This document shows, one piece after another, positions 1 through 10,997 of a stretch of 64,000 bases of DNA. A program made the translations under genes and the position numbers. Below the pieces are notes generated by a model. The model made no database searches. It was given only the letters and a program-made list of their open reading frames with translations, and was not told where the DNA came from. The DNA comes from Reichenbachiella carrageenanivorans (GTDB lineage: Bacteria; Bacteroidota; Bacteroidia; Cytophagales; Cyclobacteriaceae). Numbering within the stretch: the stretch's first letter is position 1; each line of letters begins with the position of its first letter. The stretch is from assembly GCF_025639805.1 (NCBI RefSeq), contig NZ_CP106735.1:4063501-4127500 (forward strand), given 5' to 3'.

Positions 1-3000
1 AACTTCACTGTAGAAGACCTGCCAAACACCGCAGGACTCACCCTCTTAATCGATGATACTTGCCAAGGAGAATCCACTACGGTGATCCTTACAAGCAACT
101 TGGTAGATGGAGACTACGAGCTGACCTACCGTCTGTTTGGAGCCAATTCGACTATTGTCAAAACTATCGTAGCGAAGGTAGTATCGGGCAATGGCAACAT
201 CAGCTTTACACTACCGGGCACTTGGCTACCCCATGCAGGACTGACCAATATTGGTATCTCAGCCATCGAATTTACTGACGGACAGCAGTGCAGCGTGAGC
301 GAAGACTTCCAAGGCAGCTTCAATGTAGAAGCCTTGCCTGCTACAGATGATCTGACGCTTGCAGCAGACAATACTTGCCTAGGCGACCCTACACAAGTAC
401 AGGGCACAAGTACGAGCTTGGTAGATGATACTTATCTATTGACTTATAATCTGTCTGGTGCCAATGTATCCTCTGATCATACCATAGCCGTAGCAGTGAC
501 TAGTGGTGATTTCAATTTTGAAATTCCCGCTTCTCAGCTTACACTCCCTGGCGCTAATGTGATACGGATCACCAACATCGAATTACAATCTGGCTTAAAC
601 TGCGGCAGCAGTGCTGCCACAATCTCAGCCGCATTCGACGTGAACGAAGCGCCAGATGTATCTGGTGTCACTTGGACAGTAGAAAGCCCTATGTGTCGAA
701 ACAACGCCCCACTACTCACTATAGGAGGACTGGAAGCATCTACCTACTACAGTATTACCTTCGATAAAAATGGTACCGAAACTACTGAAATGATCACAAC
801 TGATGGAAGTGGGTCGTCAGACCTGACGACCGACGTATTGATCGCAGATGGTACTTACGAACTGATCAGCGTGAGCTTCGACGACGGAGACACGCAATGT
901 AACAGCAGCCTCACTCGATCAGCTACCTCGGATGTAGGTTGTGCACCTATCAGCCAAGACGCTACCGTGGAGGGCATCGAAGACAACCTGACGGTTTTCT
1001 TCAACCATGACTTTTATTTCGAAGACCCTGACAATGACGCCTTGAAAGGAGTGGTGATAACTACCCTACCAAGCAAGGGCTTGCTCTTCTACTCCGGTGT
1101 GGTCGTGACTATGGCAGACGTAGTCACCAAGACGACCTACCCACAGCGCAACCTGTTTAGGTACTTTCCGAGCTTCGATGGCAACGGTGCGCCATTCGAT
1201 AGTTTCACCTTCAAGGTGAGAGATGTATCAGGTGATGTAGACACAGAATACAGTGTAGCGGATTATACGATGTCTATAAACATCATAAGTCAGGAAGATG
1301 CACCTACCGTAAGCGATGTCTTGAAAACGACACAAGAAGAAACAACGCTCACTTTTGCTGCATCAGACTTTACGGCTAGCTATTCAGACACAGAAGGTGA
1401 TCCTTTGCTAGAAATCAAGTTTAATGACTTACCAACAGTAGAAGGTACTTTGAAATTGAACGGATCATCCATCGTTGCTGATCAATCTATCCCATTGGCT
1501 CAAGCCAACTTAATCACCTTCGACCCTGCTACCAATATCATTGGCGAAGTCAGGTTCAAATGGTGGGGATCTGATGGCTCTTCATATTCGCAGGAACCTG
1601 CCGATGTCATCATCACTGTAGAACCAGTAAACGATGCACCAATTGCCATCGACGATTTCAACAATGTGAATGGCACCAATGCCGTATCGGGCGATGTATC
1701 GCTCAATGATTACGACCCTGAAGGCAATGACTTGGCTTTTATGCTAGTGACACCTCCAGAAAATGGTATACTAACATTCAATACCAATGGAACCTATACC
1801 TATGTAGCCAATTCAGGATATAATGGCAACGATACCTTTACCTATCAAGTATGTGACCTACCTCCTGCTCCACAAGCGTCATTGTGCGACGAAGGGCTAG
1901 TCACCATAGCAGTCACAGCCATTCTACTAGATACAGATCATGACGGTATCCTCGATATCATAGAAGTAGGCCCAGACCCTAGCAATCCTATTGATACGGA
2001 TGGTGACGGCTCCCCTGACTACAATGACAAGGATGCGGACAATGATGGTATAGCAGATTTCTTCGAATACAAAACAGATAACTTCGGCATCGGTGGTCGG
2101 GTGAATGCCCCTGCCAATGTGTTGATTCCGAGGGATTCGGATGGTGATGGCACGCCAGATTACCTAGACTCCGACTCCGACAACGATGGTGCACTGGATA
2201 TGGAGGAAAGTGGAAATGGACTACCTGTAGGTACCGACTCCGATGGAGATGGCATAGACGATGCTTTTGAGGACCCTAGCGGTAGCTCAAACAATCTGTC
2301 TCGAAACCCAAGAGATACAGATGGAGACGGCATTCCTGATTATACTGACGATGACGACGACAATGACAGTATTCTGACCATCAATGAAGATCTAGACAAA
2401 AATGGAAGTCCTATCGGGGAAGATACCGATGGAGATGGCATTGAAAACTACAGAGACAATGATGATGATAATGACCTGGTTCTAACCATCAATGAAGACA
2501 TAGATGGAGATGGCAATCCGCTCGATGACGACACCGATGGAGATGGTATTGTCAACTATCTTGACGATGACGATGATGGAGATACCGTGCTTACACGAGA
2601 TGAAGACATCAATGTCAACGGGCTACTCGTCCTAGAGACTTATCCTTGGTTCAACGATGATGGCACTTGGGCTGCAGCAGATGGAGACCCTAGAAACGAC
2701 GATACCGACCTAGATGGCATCCCTAACTACCTAGATGAAGACGATGATGCCGATGGTATACTTACAAAAGATGAAGATGTGAATGGCAACGGAGATCCAA
2801 AAGATGACGATGAAGATGGAGACACTAAGCCAAACTACCTTGATAACTCTGACGATGAAGACGGAGATGGACTCCCTGATATCGAGGAATGCAGTCAGGG
2901 CGACAGTCCCACTGGATGCGACTGCGATAACGATGGTATTCCAAACTTCATAGATGCCTATGACGATTGTGGTGGTGCGTCGCTCCAGATTCCGAATGTA

Positions 3001-3276
3001 TTCACACCAAATGGAGATGGATCTAACGACACCTGGCGAATACCGCTGATAGACGATCCGCTCTATGCGAACAATACCGTACAGATATTCAATCGCTGGG
3101 GTAGTAAAGTATATGAAGCCGACAACTATGAAAATGCCAATGTAGTATTTGATGGAACGGCCAACTCTGGCTTAGTTCCAGGAGGAGAAGAGCTGCCTGA
3201 TGGCACCTACTTCTACATTGTAACCTTGAAGGATCAAGGGGAAAGTTTATCAGGTTATGTTGTAATTAAGAGATAA
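1..3276 (+). CDS. T9SS type B sorting-domain surface/secreted protein (5'-partial)
   Basis: The frame is open from base 1, so the start lies outside the window; 1091 residues are visible. The first ~300 residues hold repeated Ig/cadherin-like modules, followed by Asn/Asp-rich modules of the NDAP type around 1630-1900. An Asp-rich block of thrombospondin-type-3, calcium-binding-like repeats (DTDGDG, DDDDDND) covers about 1930-2970. The C-terminus starts with the [11 protein letters not shown] motif and ends GYVVIKR, which is the gliding-motility-associated (type B) T9SS sorting domain. By family knowledge this is a protein exported through the outer membrane by T9SS, probably a large adhesin. 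PorP/SprF and OmpA genes follow at once, a pairing typical for type B cargo. The exact ligand cannot be told. Confidence 0.93.
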   Translation, partial: NFTVEDLPNTAGLTLLIDDTCQGESTTVILTSNLVDGDYELTYRLFGANSTIVKTIVAKVVSGNGNISFTLPGTWLPHAGLTNIGISAIEFTDGQQCSVSEDFQGSFNVEALPATDDLTLAADNTCLGDPTQVQGTSTSLVDDTYLLTYNLSGANVSSDHTIAVAVTSGDFNFEIPASQLTLPGANVIRITNIELQSGLNCGSSAATISAAFDVNEAPDVSGVTWTVESPMCRNNAPLLTIGGLEASTYYSITFDKNGTETTEMITTDGSGSSDLTTDVLIADGTYELISVSFDDGDTQCNSSLTRSATSDVGCAPISQDATVEGIEDNLTVFFNHDFYFEDPDNDALKGVVITTLPSKGLLFYSGVVVTMADVVTKTTYPQRNLFRYFPSFDGNGAPFDSFTFKVRDVSGDVDTEYSVADYTMSINIISQEDAPTVSDVLKTTQEETTLTFAASDFTASYSDTEGDPLLEIKFNDLPTVEGTLKLNGSSIVADQSIPLAQANLITFDPATNIIGEVRFKWWGSDGSSYSQEPADVIITVEPVNDAPIAIDDFNNVNGTNAVSGDVSLNDYDPEGNDLAFMLVTPPENGILTFNTNGTYTYVANSGYNGNDTFTYQVCDLPPAPQASLCDEGLVTIAVTAILLDTDHDGILDIIEVGPDPSNPIDTDGDGSPDYNDKDADNDGIADFFEYKTDNFGIGGRVNAPANVLIPRDSDGDGTPDYLDSDSDNDGALDMEESGNGLPVGTDSDGDGIDDAFEDPSGSSNNLSRNPRDTDGDGIPDYTDDDDDNDSILTINEDLDKNGSPIGEDTDGDGIENYRDNDDDNDLVLTINEDIDGDGNPLDDDTDGDGIVNYLDDDDDGDTVLTRDEDINVNGLLVLETYPWFNDDGTWAAADGDPRNDDTDLDGIPNYLDEDDDADGILTKDEDVNGNGDPKDDDEDGDTKPNYLDNSDDEDGDGLPDIEECSQGDSPTGCDCDNDGIPNFIDAYDDCGGASLQIPNVFTPNGDGSNDTWRIPLIDDPLYANNTVQIFNRWGSKVYEADNYENANVVFDGTANSGLVPGGEELPDGTYFYIVTLKDQGESLSGYVVIKR
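1930..2970 (+). repeat. TSP3-like Asp-rich coding repeats
   Basis: Within the type B cargo gene, units encoding DTDGDG(I/T)xxY(L/T)D followed by a D-rich stretch recur about every 90-110 bases. The DNA repeats are degenerate (GATACxGATGGAGAyGGyAT) rather than exact. The Asp spacing matches calcium-binding thrombospondin type 3 repeats. Confidence 0.8.
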
Positions 3277-3284
3277 GAGGAGAG

Positions 3285-4235
3285 ATGAAAGCATTTAAAA
3301 ACACGATACAAGCCGCCTTCCTTTTAGCAATAACATTGCTAAGTACCGTCTCTTTGGCACAGCAGCAAGGCATGTTTACCCAGTATATGTTCAACGGTCT
3401 GGCGATCAACCCTGCCTATGCAGGCAGCCACGAAACGCTAAGTTTGACAGCTCTCACCCGATATCAATGGGTGGGAATCGATGGAGCTCCCAACACACAA
3501 TCTTTCTCGGCACATGCGCCGATCAAGAAAGAGCAAATAGCACTTGGGCTACAGCTATTCAATGATGATATTGGTGTGTCCAAAACTTTCAACATGTTTG
3601 CCGCCGCAGCTTACCGCATCAACTTCGACAAGACTACTTTATCATTGGGTTTACAGTTGGGCTTTAGTAGTTACAAATCGAACGTATCTACGCTAAATCC
3701 AATTTGGGACAACAATGACATTGCGCTAAGCGAAGATGTACGAGAGCCTTTCAAACCCAATATGGGAACTGGAGCATACTACTACGGTGACCGTTTCTAC
3801 CTGGGGCTGTCTCTGCCTACCCTCTTCAATGCTACCATTAATAGTTTTGAAATAGAAGATACTGGCTTGACATATGAAAGCGGTACTTCCCGACGTCACG
3901 TATTTTTGACGGGCGGATATGTATTCGATCTAGGTCACCATTTCAAACTAAAGCCAAGTGGATTGATCAAATACGTAGCAGGTGCGCCCATCCAAATGGA
4001 CATCAACTTAAACTTACTCATAGACGAAGTGATCTGGGTAGGTACTTCGTATCGTTCAGGAGAAAGTTTGGACTTCTTGCTTGAACTTCAACTGACAAGT
4101 AGCCTGCGGTTCGGTTATGCCTACGACTACATACTCAACGACATCAACATGATCAGCTCTGGCTCTCACGAGCTCATGCTCAACTACCGAATCGAATTCA
4201 AAAAAGACAGAGTAACCTCACCACGATACTTTTAA
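3285..4235 (+). CDS. PorP/SprF family type IX secretion membrane protein
   Basis: A 316-residue protein with a signal peptide ending near LAQ (residue ~25). The mature start QQGMFTQYMFNGLAINPAYAG is the family hallmark (QYMFN, NPAYAG). The rest alternates short hydrophobic and polar segments as expected for an outer-membrane beta-barrel, and ends close to RYF. The length is typical. The family supports surface anchoring or export of type B cargo; this copy sits 8 bases after such a cargo gene and 23 bases before an OmpA protein, so the three probably form one operon and function as a set. Which paralogue it is relative to PorP or SprF cannot be decided from one window. Confidence 0.95.
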   Translation: MKAFKNTIQAAFLLAITLLSTVSLAQQQGMFTQYMFNGLAINPAYAGSHETLSLTALTRYQWVGIDGAPNTQSFSAHAPIKKEQIALGLQLFNDDIGVSKTFNMFAAAAYRINFDKTTLSLGLQLGFSSYKSNVSTLNPIWDNNDIALSEDVREPFKPNMGTGAYYYGDRFYLGLSLPTLFNATINSFEIEDTGLTYESGTSRRHVFLTGGYVFDLGHHFKLKPSGLIKYVAGAPIQMDINLNLLIDEVIWVGTSYRSGESLDFLLELQLTSSLRFGYAYDYILNDINMISSGSHELMLNYRIEFKKDRVTSPRYF

Positions 4236-4258
4236 CCTAAGGGTACATCGCTATTATT

Positions 4259-6184
4259 ATGAAAGAATATATACTTGTTTGTTGCCTAATCATCGCATCG
4301 CTCACCGCACAAGGACAATATGCCGATATCAAATACATTGGGAAATCTAGTCTAGCCAAAGGAGATGCAGAAGTGGCCAATGGCTCTTATGCTGCCTCAA
4401 TCAAATACTATAAAATGGCTACCGAAGAGGAACCCACCAATGCCGATGCACAATTGAAATTAGCCAAAAGCTATTGGAAGATCAATGATATGCTCAATGC
4501 AGAAAAAGCACTGGCAGCCTATATCAAACTGCAAGACGAATTTGACCCTGAAATTATACGAGAGTATATAGAAGCGCTGGCGAGCAATAAAAACTATGAC
4601 AAAATCAAACCTTGGGTAGCAAAGTATCAGGCCAAAGCCAAAGAAAGTGGTATCCGCATAGATCGACTTGATGCCTTCAGCAATGTAGAGCAGTTCAACA
4701 AAGACAGCAAGTACTACACCGTCTCTCACCTGACCGTAGCCAACGACTGGTCAGACATGGCACCTACCTACTACAAAGAAGGCTATTTGTTTATCTCCGA
4801 TCGCCATGAAAAGGTAGTGATTCGGAGCAAAACGAAGAAGACTCAATCGAACTACTTAGACATCTATTACACAAAAAAAAGACCTGACGGTGGCTATATG
4901 AAGCCTAACCGGTTACAAAAGAAAATAAATACCAAGTATCATGAAGGGCCACTCTGCACTTATCAAAACAACTCCAAAGTAGTATTGACACGCAACAACC
5001 TAAACGATAAAAAGAAAGCGCAACGCAGTCGTACGGACGATCAAAACAAGCTCAACTTATACTTTGCAGAAATTGAAAATGACAACATCAAAAATATCAG
5101 CCAGTTTCAATACAACAGCCCAGAATACAACAATGCACACCCTGCCGTAGCCGAAGATGGTTCGTATATGATCTACGCTTCTGATCAGCCTGGAGGACTG
5201 GGAGGTGCAGACTTATACATCACCTACGCTACAGCCGATGGCGGCTGGTCTGAACCAGAAAACCTAGGATCAAAAGTAAACACCAAAGGCAGCGAACTAT
5301 ACCCTTCCCTGACGGGTAATGTACTCTATTTCGCATCAAACGGTCAGCCTGGGCTTGGTGGCATGGATGTCTACAAAACGGTACTCACTGGCAAGGAACC
5401 TGGTAAGGTGACCAACCTCGGTAGTCCGGTCAATTCAAGTAAAGACGACTTTGGTTTGATTACCAAAACTGGGCGTGAAGGGTACTTCGTCTCTAATAGA
5501 AGAAATGAGCTCTATGACGTGATCTATAGCTATACCTATACCAAGAAAACCGACGACAAACTCATTGCTCATGTATACGCGATCGACACTATTTCCAATC
5601 AAGTGCTATCCAATACCGCTATCAATGTAGTAGATACCAGAAACAATCAATTTCTAGCTCCCTTCGAAGTGCGTAGCGATACTTTCACTTATGTATTGGA
5701 TACTGGGGTAGAATATTCGGTGATAGCCGCCAGACAGCAGTATTTTACAAACCAAAAAGTATTCTTCTCAGGTAGTGAAATCAATGACGAATTAGACTGG
5801 CCTGTACCATTGGACTCCATGGCTGTTGGCAAATCAATCAGACTCGATGACATCTACTATGATTTCGACAAAGCAACTCTTCGAGATTCTTCGAAATATC
5901 AGCTCAATTACCTGATAGTGATGCTACAAGACAACCCAACTATGAAAGCAGAGCTACACTCACATACGGATACTCGAGGTTCTGAAAGCTACAATATGAA
6001 ACTCTCAAAGAAAAGAGCAAAATCAGTAGTAGACTACATGGTCACGGCTGGCATCAACAAAGATCGTTTGGTTCCTGTGGGTTTTGGAGAATCTAAACCT
6101 TTGGTAGACTGCGCCCCAGGTGAATGCACCGAAGAGGACCACCAACTCAACAGAAGAACGGAACTATTAGTCACTGACTTGTAG
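4259..6184 (+). CDS. OmpA-family protein with TPR and PD40 repeats (PorE-like)
   Basis: 641 residues with a signal peptide (MKEYILVCC... to ~20). An N-terminal TPR region covers about 25-130. WD40-like PD40 beta-propeller repeats follow at about 210-400; the motifs ASDQPGGLGGADLY and ASNGQPGLGGMDVY are diagnostic. A CarboxypepD_reg-like linker leads to a C-terminal OmpA domain (IYYDFDKATL, then TDTRGS and NRRTEL), which binds peptidoglycan. The domain order matches the T9SS-associated PorE-type proteins that tether the machinery to peptidoglycan. It is the third gene of the cargo-PorP/SprF-OmpA set and ends just before a strong terminator. The link to this particular cargo is inferred from position. 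Confidence 0.92.
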   Translation: MKEYILVCCLIIASLTAQGQYADIKYIGKSSLAKGDAEVANGSYAASIKYYKMATEEEPTNADAQLKLAKSYWKINDMLNAEKALAAYIKLQDEFDPEIIREYIEALASNKNYDKIKPWVAKYQAKAKESGIRIDRLDAFSNVEQFNKDSKYYTVSHLTVANDWSDMAPTYYKEGYLFISDRHEKVVIRSKTKKTQSNYLDIYYTKKRPDGGYMKPNRLQKKINTKYHEGPLCTYQNNSKVVLTRNNLNDKKKAQRSRTDDQNKLNLYFAEIENDNIKNISQFQYNSPEYNNAHPAVAEDGSYMIYASDQPGGLGGADLYITYATADGGWSEPENLGSKVNTKGSELYPSLTGNVLYFASNGQPGLGGMDVYKTVLTGKEPGKVTNLGSPVNSSKDDFGLITKTGREGYFVSNRRNELYDVIYSYTYTKKTDDKLIAHVYAIDTISNQVLSNTAINVVDTRNNQFLAPFEVRSDTFTYVLDTGVEYSVIAARQQYFTNQKVFFSGSEINDELDWPVPLDSMAVGKSIRLDDIYYDFDKATLRDSSKYQLNYLIVMLQDNPTMKAELHSHTDTRGSESYNMKLSKKRAKSVVDYMVTAGINKDRLVPVGFGESKPLVDCAPGECTEEDHQLNRRTELLVTDL

Positions 6185-6268
6185 TCTAGTCTACCCCTTA
6201 TTAGTTTGTCTTAACGTTTAAAACTAGATCTTATAATTACTACGAGCTGAAATAGTACAACTTGACAC

Positions 6269-6312
6269 AAAAAAGGCGCTCTCAATATTGATTATTGAGA
6301 GCGCCTTTTTTT
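6269..6312. terminator. Bidirectional intrinsic terminator
   Basis: A perfect 13-bp stem (6275-6287 with 6293-6305) closes a 5-base loop and is flanked by A-tract and T-tract. It lies between the convergent OmpA gene and the small secreted-protein gene, so it can serve both strands. Confidence 0.95.
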
Positions 6313-6330
6313 ACGCATAAGCTGTTTTAA

Positions 6331-6819
6331 TTATTCAATACCCTGACAGCTCATCGCCCACTCAATGTATTGTTCTTGGTTTTCTTCAAAGCTCTCTGGT
6401 TTTGCTTGTGCAAAAAACAGATAGTGCACAGGATTAAACTTGTTTTTGGCCACTACAGCATAGATCATTTCTTCTCCAGCTTGCGCTTCATAAGTATCCC
6501 ACCAAGCAAAGCCATTTTCATCTTCGCCGTCTACTACTTTTTCCCAGTTTTTTTCAGGAATACCTGTTTCGTTTACAGCAAAGTTCACAATGTTTGCTCT
6601 AGTGTACTGCTCTCCAGTAAAAGCATAGGCATTGATTTTAGTCTTGGTTTCACCATTGAAGCCTTCTATTTTTGCATACCCTTCAGTTTCTAATAATTTG
6701 AACCCAAAACCTTGAGGAATCGACATGTCAAATTTATAATCCTTAGTATTGATGTTGCTTTGTGCAAAAGCAAACAAAGCATAAAAAACAAGGGCAAGAG
6801 ATAATACGGTCTTTTTCAT
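6331..6819 (-). CDS. Small secreted protein of unknown function
   Basis: 162 residues with a clear signal peptide (MKKTVLSLALVFYALFAFAQ). The mature part is acidic to neutral with no membrane segment, and has no catalytic motif I recognise. It contains YKFDMSIPQGFGFKLLETEGYAK and ends in WAMSCQGIE, with a single mature Cys near the C-terminus. It is probably periplasmic or secreted. It stands alone between the terminator at 6269-6312 and the oxidoreductase gene. Function unknown. Confidence 0.8.
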   Translation of the reverse strand: MKKTVLSLALVFYALFAFAQSNINTKDYKFDMSIPQGFGFKLLETEGYAKIEGFNGETKTKINAYAFTGEQYTRANIVNFAVNETGIPEKNWEKVVDGEDENGFAWWDTYEAQAGEEMIYAVVAKNKFNPVHYLFFAQAKPESFEENQEQYIEWAMSCQGIE

Positions 6820-6883
6820 AATTTAAGTTTAATTGATTTTCCAGTTAGGTGCTTTACCCAGACAATAAAGCTATTCATTTTTC

Positions 6884-7858
6884 TTATGGTACAAAAACAA
6901 TTTTCCCTTTCACTTTTTTCAGTTTAAGCTCGTGCATCGCTTCGGCTACTTTCTCTAATGGGTATTGCTGATACACTTGTGCATGTACCTTTCCTTCTTC
7001 CAGCCACTGGACAATAGTCTTAAAATTATCAGCATTCTCCTGTGGCTCGTTCCTAAAAAAACCACCCCAAAACACACCCACAATCGAGCAACCCTTCAGT
7101 AAGGGCAAGTTCATCGGGATTTTGGGTATCTCCCCTGCGGCAAAACCAACCACCAGATAGCGACCTTTCCACGCAATAGCACGCAAGGCTGGCTCGGCAA
7201 ATCGATCGCCCACAGGATCATATATCACATCTACTCCTTTGCCGTTGGTCAATGCCTTGGCCTGTTCCTTTAGATCCTCTTTCGAGTAATTGATCGTCAG
7301 ATCCGCTCCAATCGATTGACAATAAGCCAATTTCTCATCGGTACTTGCTGCAGCAATTACAGTAGCTCCTAGTGCTTTGCCTATCTGAATAGCTGCCGTA
7401 CCCACACCGCCAGCGGCTCCCAATACAAGCAGCGTTTCTCCTGTCTGCAACTGCGCTCTATTCACCAGCGCATGATAGGATGTACCAAAGGTCATCATAG
7501 TAGCTGCCGCCTGCACAAAATCGATACTATCTGGCAGCGGAAAGACATTGGTGGCTTTTCCTCTCACCTCTTCTGCAAATCCACCCCAACCCGTACCAGC
7601 CATTACTCGATCGCCTACTTGAAGGTGGGGCACGCCCTCACCTACAGACTTAATCACTCCTGCCACTTCTCCTCCTGGAGAAAATGGCATCTCGGGCTGA
7701 AACTGATATTTACCCTCTATAATCAAGGTATCTGGAAAATTGAGGCCACTGGCCTTTACTGAAATAATCACTTCTCCTATATCGGGAACGAGCGATTCTG
7801 TTTCTTTCACCACCAGATTTTCAGGAGGCCCATAAGATTCGCATAATACTGCTTTCAT
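6884..7858 (-). CDS. NADPH:quinone oxidoreductase family (zinc-free MDR)
   Basis: 324 residues from the ATG at 7856-7858 (MKAVLCESYGPPENL); the frame runs further upstream, but that part overlaps the preceding helicase gene and is not family-like. A GroES-like N-terminal half (SGLNFPDTLIIEGKY) is followed by a Rossmann fold with the nucleotide-binding motif GAAGGVGTAAIQ (~150) and the GYDPVGD-like region VIYDPVGD. No catalytic zinc Cys cluster is present, so it belongs to the quinone oxidoreductase branch, reducing quinones or enones with NADPH. The start is 10 bases past the end of the helicase gene, so co-transcription is likely although the functions look unrelated. Confidence 0.92.
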   Translation of the reverse strand: MKAVLCESYGPPENLVVKETESLVPDIGEVIISVKASGLNFPDTLIIEGKYQFQPEMPFSPGGEVAGVIKSVGEGVPHLQVGDRVMAGTGWGGFAEEVRGKATNVFPLPDSIDFVQAAATMMTFGTSYHALVNRAQLQTGETLLVLGAAGGVGTAAIQIGKALGATVIAAASTDEKLAYCQSIGADLTINYSKEDLKEQAKALTNGKGVDVIYDPVGDRFAEPALRAIAWKGRYLVVGFAAGEIPKIPMNLPLLKGCSIVGVFWGGFFRNEPQENADNFKTIVQWLEEGKVHAQVYQQYPLEKVAEAMHELKLKKVKGKIVFVP

Positions 7859-7868
7859 GTTCTGTTTT

Positions 7869-10800
7869 TTATACCGCCAAAAGGTCTGGCTCTGAGAGAT
7901 AGATGAGATAGCCATCCACTTGATCGTAGCCCATCTCACCCAGTATGTTTTTATACTCTTGTACTTGTCGCAAATGTCCATCTGCTCGCGCTCCAGTTTT
8001 GTAGTCGATCACAATGGCTCGGTTGTCTTTTACGATTACCCGATCTGGTCGTTTCAGTTTGCCATTAGTCAACAATATCGATGACTCATTTTTCACCTGC
8101 CAGCTTACATCAAACCATCCTTCTATTTGAGGGATTTCCCATATCTCTCTCAGTTTTAATTTGATATCAACCATTTCTTGATCCGACAAACCGAATTTAA
8201 TCTGTGCCTTGCTCAGCGCCATAGTAAAATCATTCTTAGACCTAATCAGAGAAAAAATCCAATGAATAATCTGTCCGTAGTTGATCGACTCTACCACGGC
8301 TTCTTCCAGAATATGTGCCTGTTGTCGAAGCTTGATCCGATCTGCAGGAGGGGAAAAATCATACGCCGTCAAGGAAACTTCTCCTTCTTGTGGAGAAGGG
8401 TATTCAGAATGCGGAGGTAATTTCCCTATCTGCACTGGCACCAATTCCTCTGCTAGCAAAGACCTGTCTTTAGCATACTGATAGAGCAGATCGGCCACAC
8501 TCGTCATGCTATTACCAAACGGTTTCACAGGTGCCATTACATACAATGCCTCTTCTGCACGCGTCAGAGCCACGTAGAGCAAGTTCAAACTATCCAGATA
8601 GACATCCGCTTTTTCTAGGTAGAAATCTTTCGCAAATACGGTCTTTGCCAAATCATTTTTATACCGTACTGGTAGATACGGTACCTGCTCTAGCACTTGC
8701 GCCCCATTAGTTTCACACCACAACAATTGCTCATTGGTACCATGATCCAGAGACCACTGGCAAAACGGCACGATCACCACCTTGAATTGCAAGCCCTTAG
8801 ACTTGTGCACCGTCATCAGGCGAATAGCTTCCTGATCCTCAGACACCTGAATAGAACGTGTATCATGATCACTCCACCAGACCAAAAAATCTGTAAGGCT
8901 ATCCCTCTCGTACTTTAGATAGTCGAGTATCAAATCCTGAAAAGCAAGCAGATAGGCGTGATCACCCACCTGATTGAAAAGCTGAAAATGATGGATGATA
9001 GCTTCCACCATTTGCGACATATTCATTTTAGTTAGTTCGCTTTCCTTCGCTATCAAGTCCGTTGGATTCCAGATAGCATCTGTTCTTTCTCCATATTGCC
9101 GGCAAGCATAGTGCAGCTGGGCTTTCGCCAATGGCTGTATGGGGTTGGCTAACCACAGCAGGCTTTGCAGTACCAAATGCACCGCAGGGTTGTTTTTGAT
9201 AAACAAAGACTCATTAGATATGATGTCGTACTTGTAGCCATCATTTCCTGTCTGAAGCTGATATTCCATCAGACCTTTGGTTATGGTCTTGCCTTGCGGG
9301 TTGGTTCGTACCAAGATCGCAATATCATTCAGTTGGTAATTGGCTTTTTGGAGGTACTGAAGATACTTTACGAGTTCATCTATTACATACTGATTCACAT
9401 CATCTATCTCTTCGTCCTTCTCATAAAAATGGAGTTGTATCAACCCATCTCCAGACTCATCAAAAAGCTGCTGGGCACTACTATCGTAAGCCGCCTGCAT
9501 ATTCAGGCTGGCCTTGATTTCTTCACCTATATGACCTCCTAAATGATTTTCTAATAGCTCTGGTGCACGTAGAAACAAGTCATTGTTAAACTCCACAATG
9601 TTCTGCTTACTTCTTCGGTTGGTACTCAAACCCTCGTCTTTGATATGGTTTTCGCCAATGTCTTTACGGATTTGATCCAATAGGATTTTCCAATTACCCC
9701 CTCGCCAGCGGTAGATGCTTTGTTTGATATCACCCACTACCATAGAGAAGTTGCCCGCACTCAATGTGTCTTGAATCAATGGCTTGAAATTATTCCACTG
9801 CAAGCCACTGGTATCTTGAAATTCATCGATCAGATAGTGCTTGTATCTGGTGCCTACTTTTTCATAGATATAGGGTGCATCGCTGTCGTTGATGATCTCA
9901 TTGAGGAATACTGGAAAATCAGAAATAAGCAGTAAGTCGTGTTCCTCTCGGTAGTCATTGATCTCATCTGAGATGCGCGACAGCAAGCCAAAAGTGTATA
10001 TGTATTTAATGACTTGATTGAGCGATTGATACTCTCTACCATTCTCTTCTATATAGACCAGAGCTTGTGCACCAAGTGTCTGAATCCCATCCCCAATGGC
10101 TGATTCTACTAAATCCTTAGTCTTGGATGTTTTACTATACCATACATCTTCTTTGATGGCCTTGAGTGTATGGTTATTAGCATCCTTAAACTCACCTTGC
10201 GCAATCCCTTCAAAAAAACCACCAACTCCTCTCGCCTTTTGTGTAAAATCATCTTTAGCCAACCCATACCTATCTAGGATAGCTTTGATCTTTCCGCCAA
10301 TGGCAGCCATGCCTTGCTCTAGAGTCGTTCGTCTATCATTTAGACTTTTGATAAAGTTATTGATGAAGTCTGGTTCACTCAATTGCTCAAAGACTTTGTG
10401 TTTATTGAGTACAAGAAACTCATTAAACAGCTCGCCTGACAGGTTTTTTATGTCTTTTCGGGTATCCCAAGACTTGCCTTGATTGATTTGATAAATAGCA
10501 AAATCAGTCAACCATTTCACTAAATGAGGATCGTTCGCCATGTCTGCGAGCATTTGATCTATTACCTCTGAAATGACCTTGGACTGATCCAGTTCGATCT
10601 TAAAACCAGTCTGAATACCAATCTCCCGAGCAAAAGATCTAACGATCTTCTGAAAGAAAGCATCGATCGTAGTAACAGCGAAAAACGAATAGTTGTGTAA
10701 AATACTTTTTAACAAAGCATCTGCTCTTTCGGAAAGTTGTTGTTCATTGATATTCAGTTCAACCATCAAGTCGGCAGACATAGAATTCTGCCCTTTGGCT

Positions 10801-10988
10801 AACTCTTTCAGTGTACTCTGTATCCGCGACTTCATTTCTTCAGTAGCCTTATTGGTGAAGGTAACGGCCAGCACTGTTTTGAAGTAATCTGGATATTTAA
10901 GCGCCAAGCGGATGTAATTATAGGTCAGAATGTAGGTCTTGCCAGACCCAGCCGAGGCGCGATATATACTGAAGTTTTTGATGATGAT
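7869..10988 (-). CDS. UvrD/AddA-like helicase-nuclease with non-standard start codon
   Basis: About 1039 residues if translation begins at one of the three ATC codons at 10980-10988. The Walker A motif ASAGSGKT is at 10935-10958. The only standard start codon near the N-terminus is TTG at 10905-10907, which lies downstream of Walker A and would delete it. A stop codon sits at 10995-10997, and no ATG, GTG or TTG lies between the stop and Walker A. Other SF1 motifs are intact: TFTNKATEEM (Ia), LIDEFQDTSGLQW (II), GDIKQSIYRWRGG (III), VHKSKGLQF (V) and LYVALTRAEEALYVM (VI). The C-terminus carries a RecB-type PD-(D/E)XK nuclease motif (VIDYKTG). The role is double-strand break end processing like AddA. 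No AddB partner is in the window. Function confident; start uncertain (ATC, ATA, or a lost ATG). Confidence 0.88.
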   Translation of the reverse strand: MIIKNFSIYRASAGSGKTYILTYNYIRLALKYPDYFKTVLAVTFTNKATEEMKSRIQSTLKELAKGQNSMSADLMVELNINEQQLSERADALLKSILHNYSFFAVTTIDAFFQKIVRSFAREIGIQTGFKIELDQSKVISEVIDQMLADMANDPHLVKWLTDFAIYQINQGKSWDTRKDIKNLSGELFNEFLVLNKHKVFEQLSEPDFINNFIKSLNDRRTTLEQGMAAIGGKIKAILDRYGLAKDDFTQKARGVGGFFEGIAQGEFKDANNHTLKAIKEDVWYSKTSKTKDLVESAIGDGIQTLGAQALVYIEENGREYQSLNQVIKYIYTFGLLSRISDEINDYREEHDLLLISDFPVFLNEIINDSDAPYIYEKVGTRYKHYLIDEFQDTSGLQWNNFKPLIQDTLSAGNFSMVVGDIKQSIYRWRGGNWKILLDQIRKDIGENHIKDEGLSTNRRSKQNIVEFNNDLFLRAPELLENHLGGHIGEEIKASLNMQAAYDSSAQQLFDESGDGLIQLHFYEKDEEIDDVNQYVIDELVKYLQYLQKANYQLNDIAILVRTNPQGKTITKGLMEYQLQTGNDGYKYDIISNESLFIKNNPAVHLVLQSLLWLANPIQPLAKAQLHYACRQYGERTDAIWNPTDLIAKESELTKMNMSQMVEAIIHHFQLFNQVGDHAYLLAFQDLILDYLKYERDSLTDFLVWWSDHDTRSIQVSEDQEAIRLMTVHKSKGLQFKVVIVPFCQWSLDHGTNEQLLWCETNGAQVLEQVPYLPVRYKNDLAKTVFAKDFYLEKADVYLDSLNLLYVALTRAEEALYVMAPVKPFGNSMTSVADLLYQYAKDRSLLAEELVPVQIGKLPPHSEYPSPQEGEVSLTAYDFSPPADRIKLRQQAHILEEAVVESINYGQIIHWIFSLIRSKNDFTMALSKAQIKFGLSDQEMVDIKLKLREIWEIPQIEGWFDVSWQVKNESSILLTNGKLKRPDRVIVKDNRAIVIDYKTGARADGHLRQVQEYKNILGEMGYDQVDGYLIYLSEPDLLAV

Positions 10989-10997
10989 TAGCTGTTA

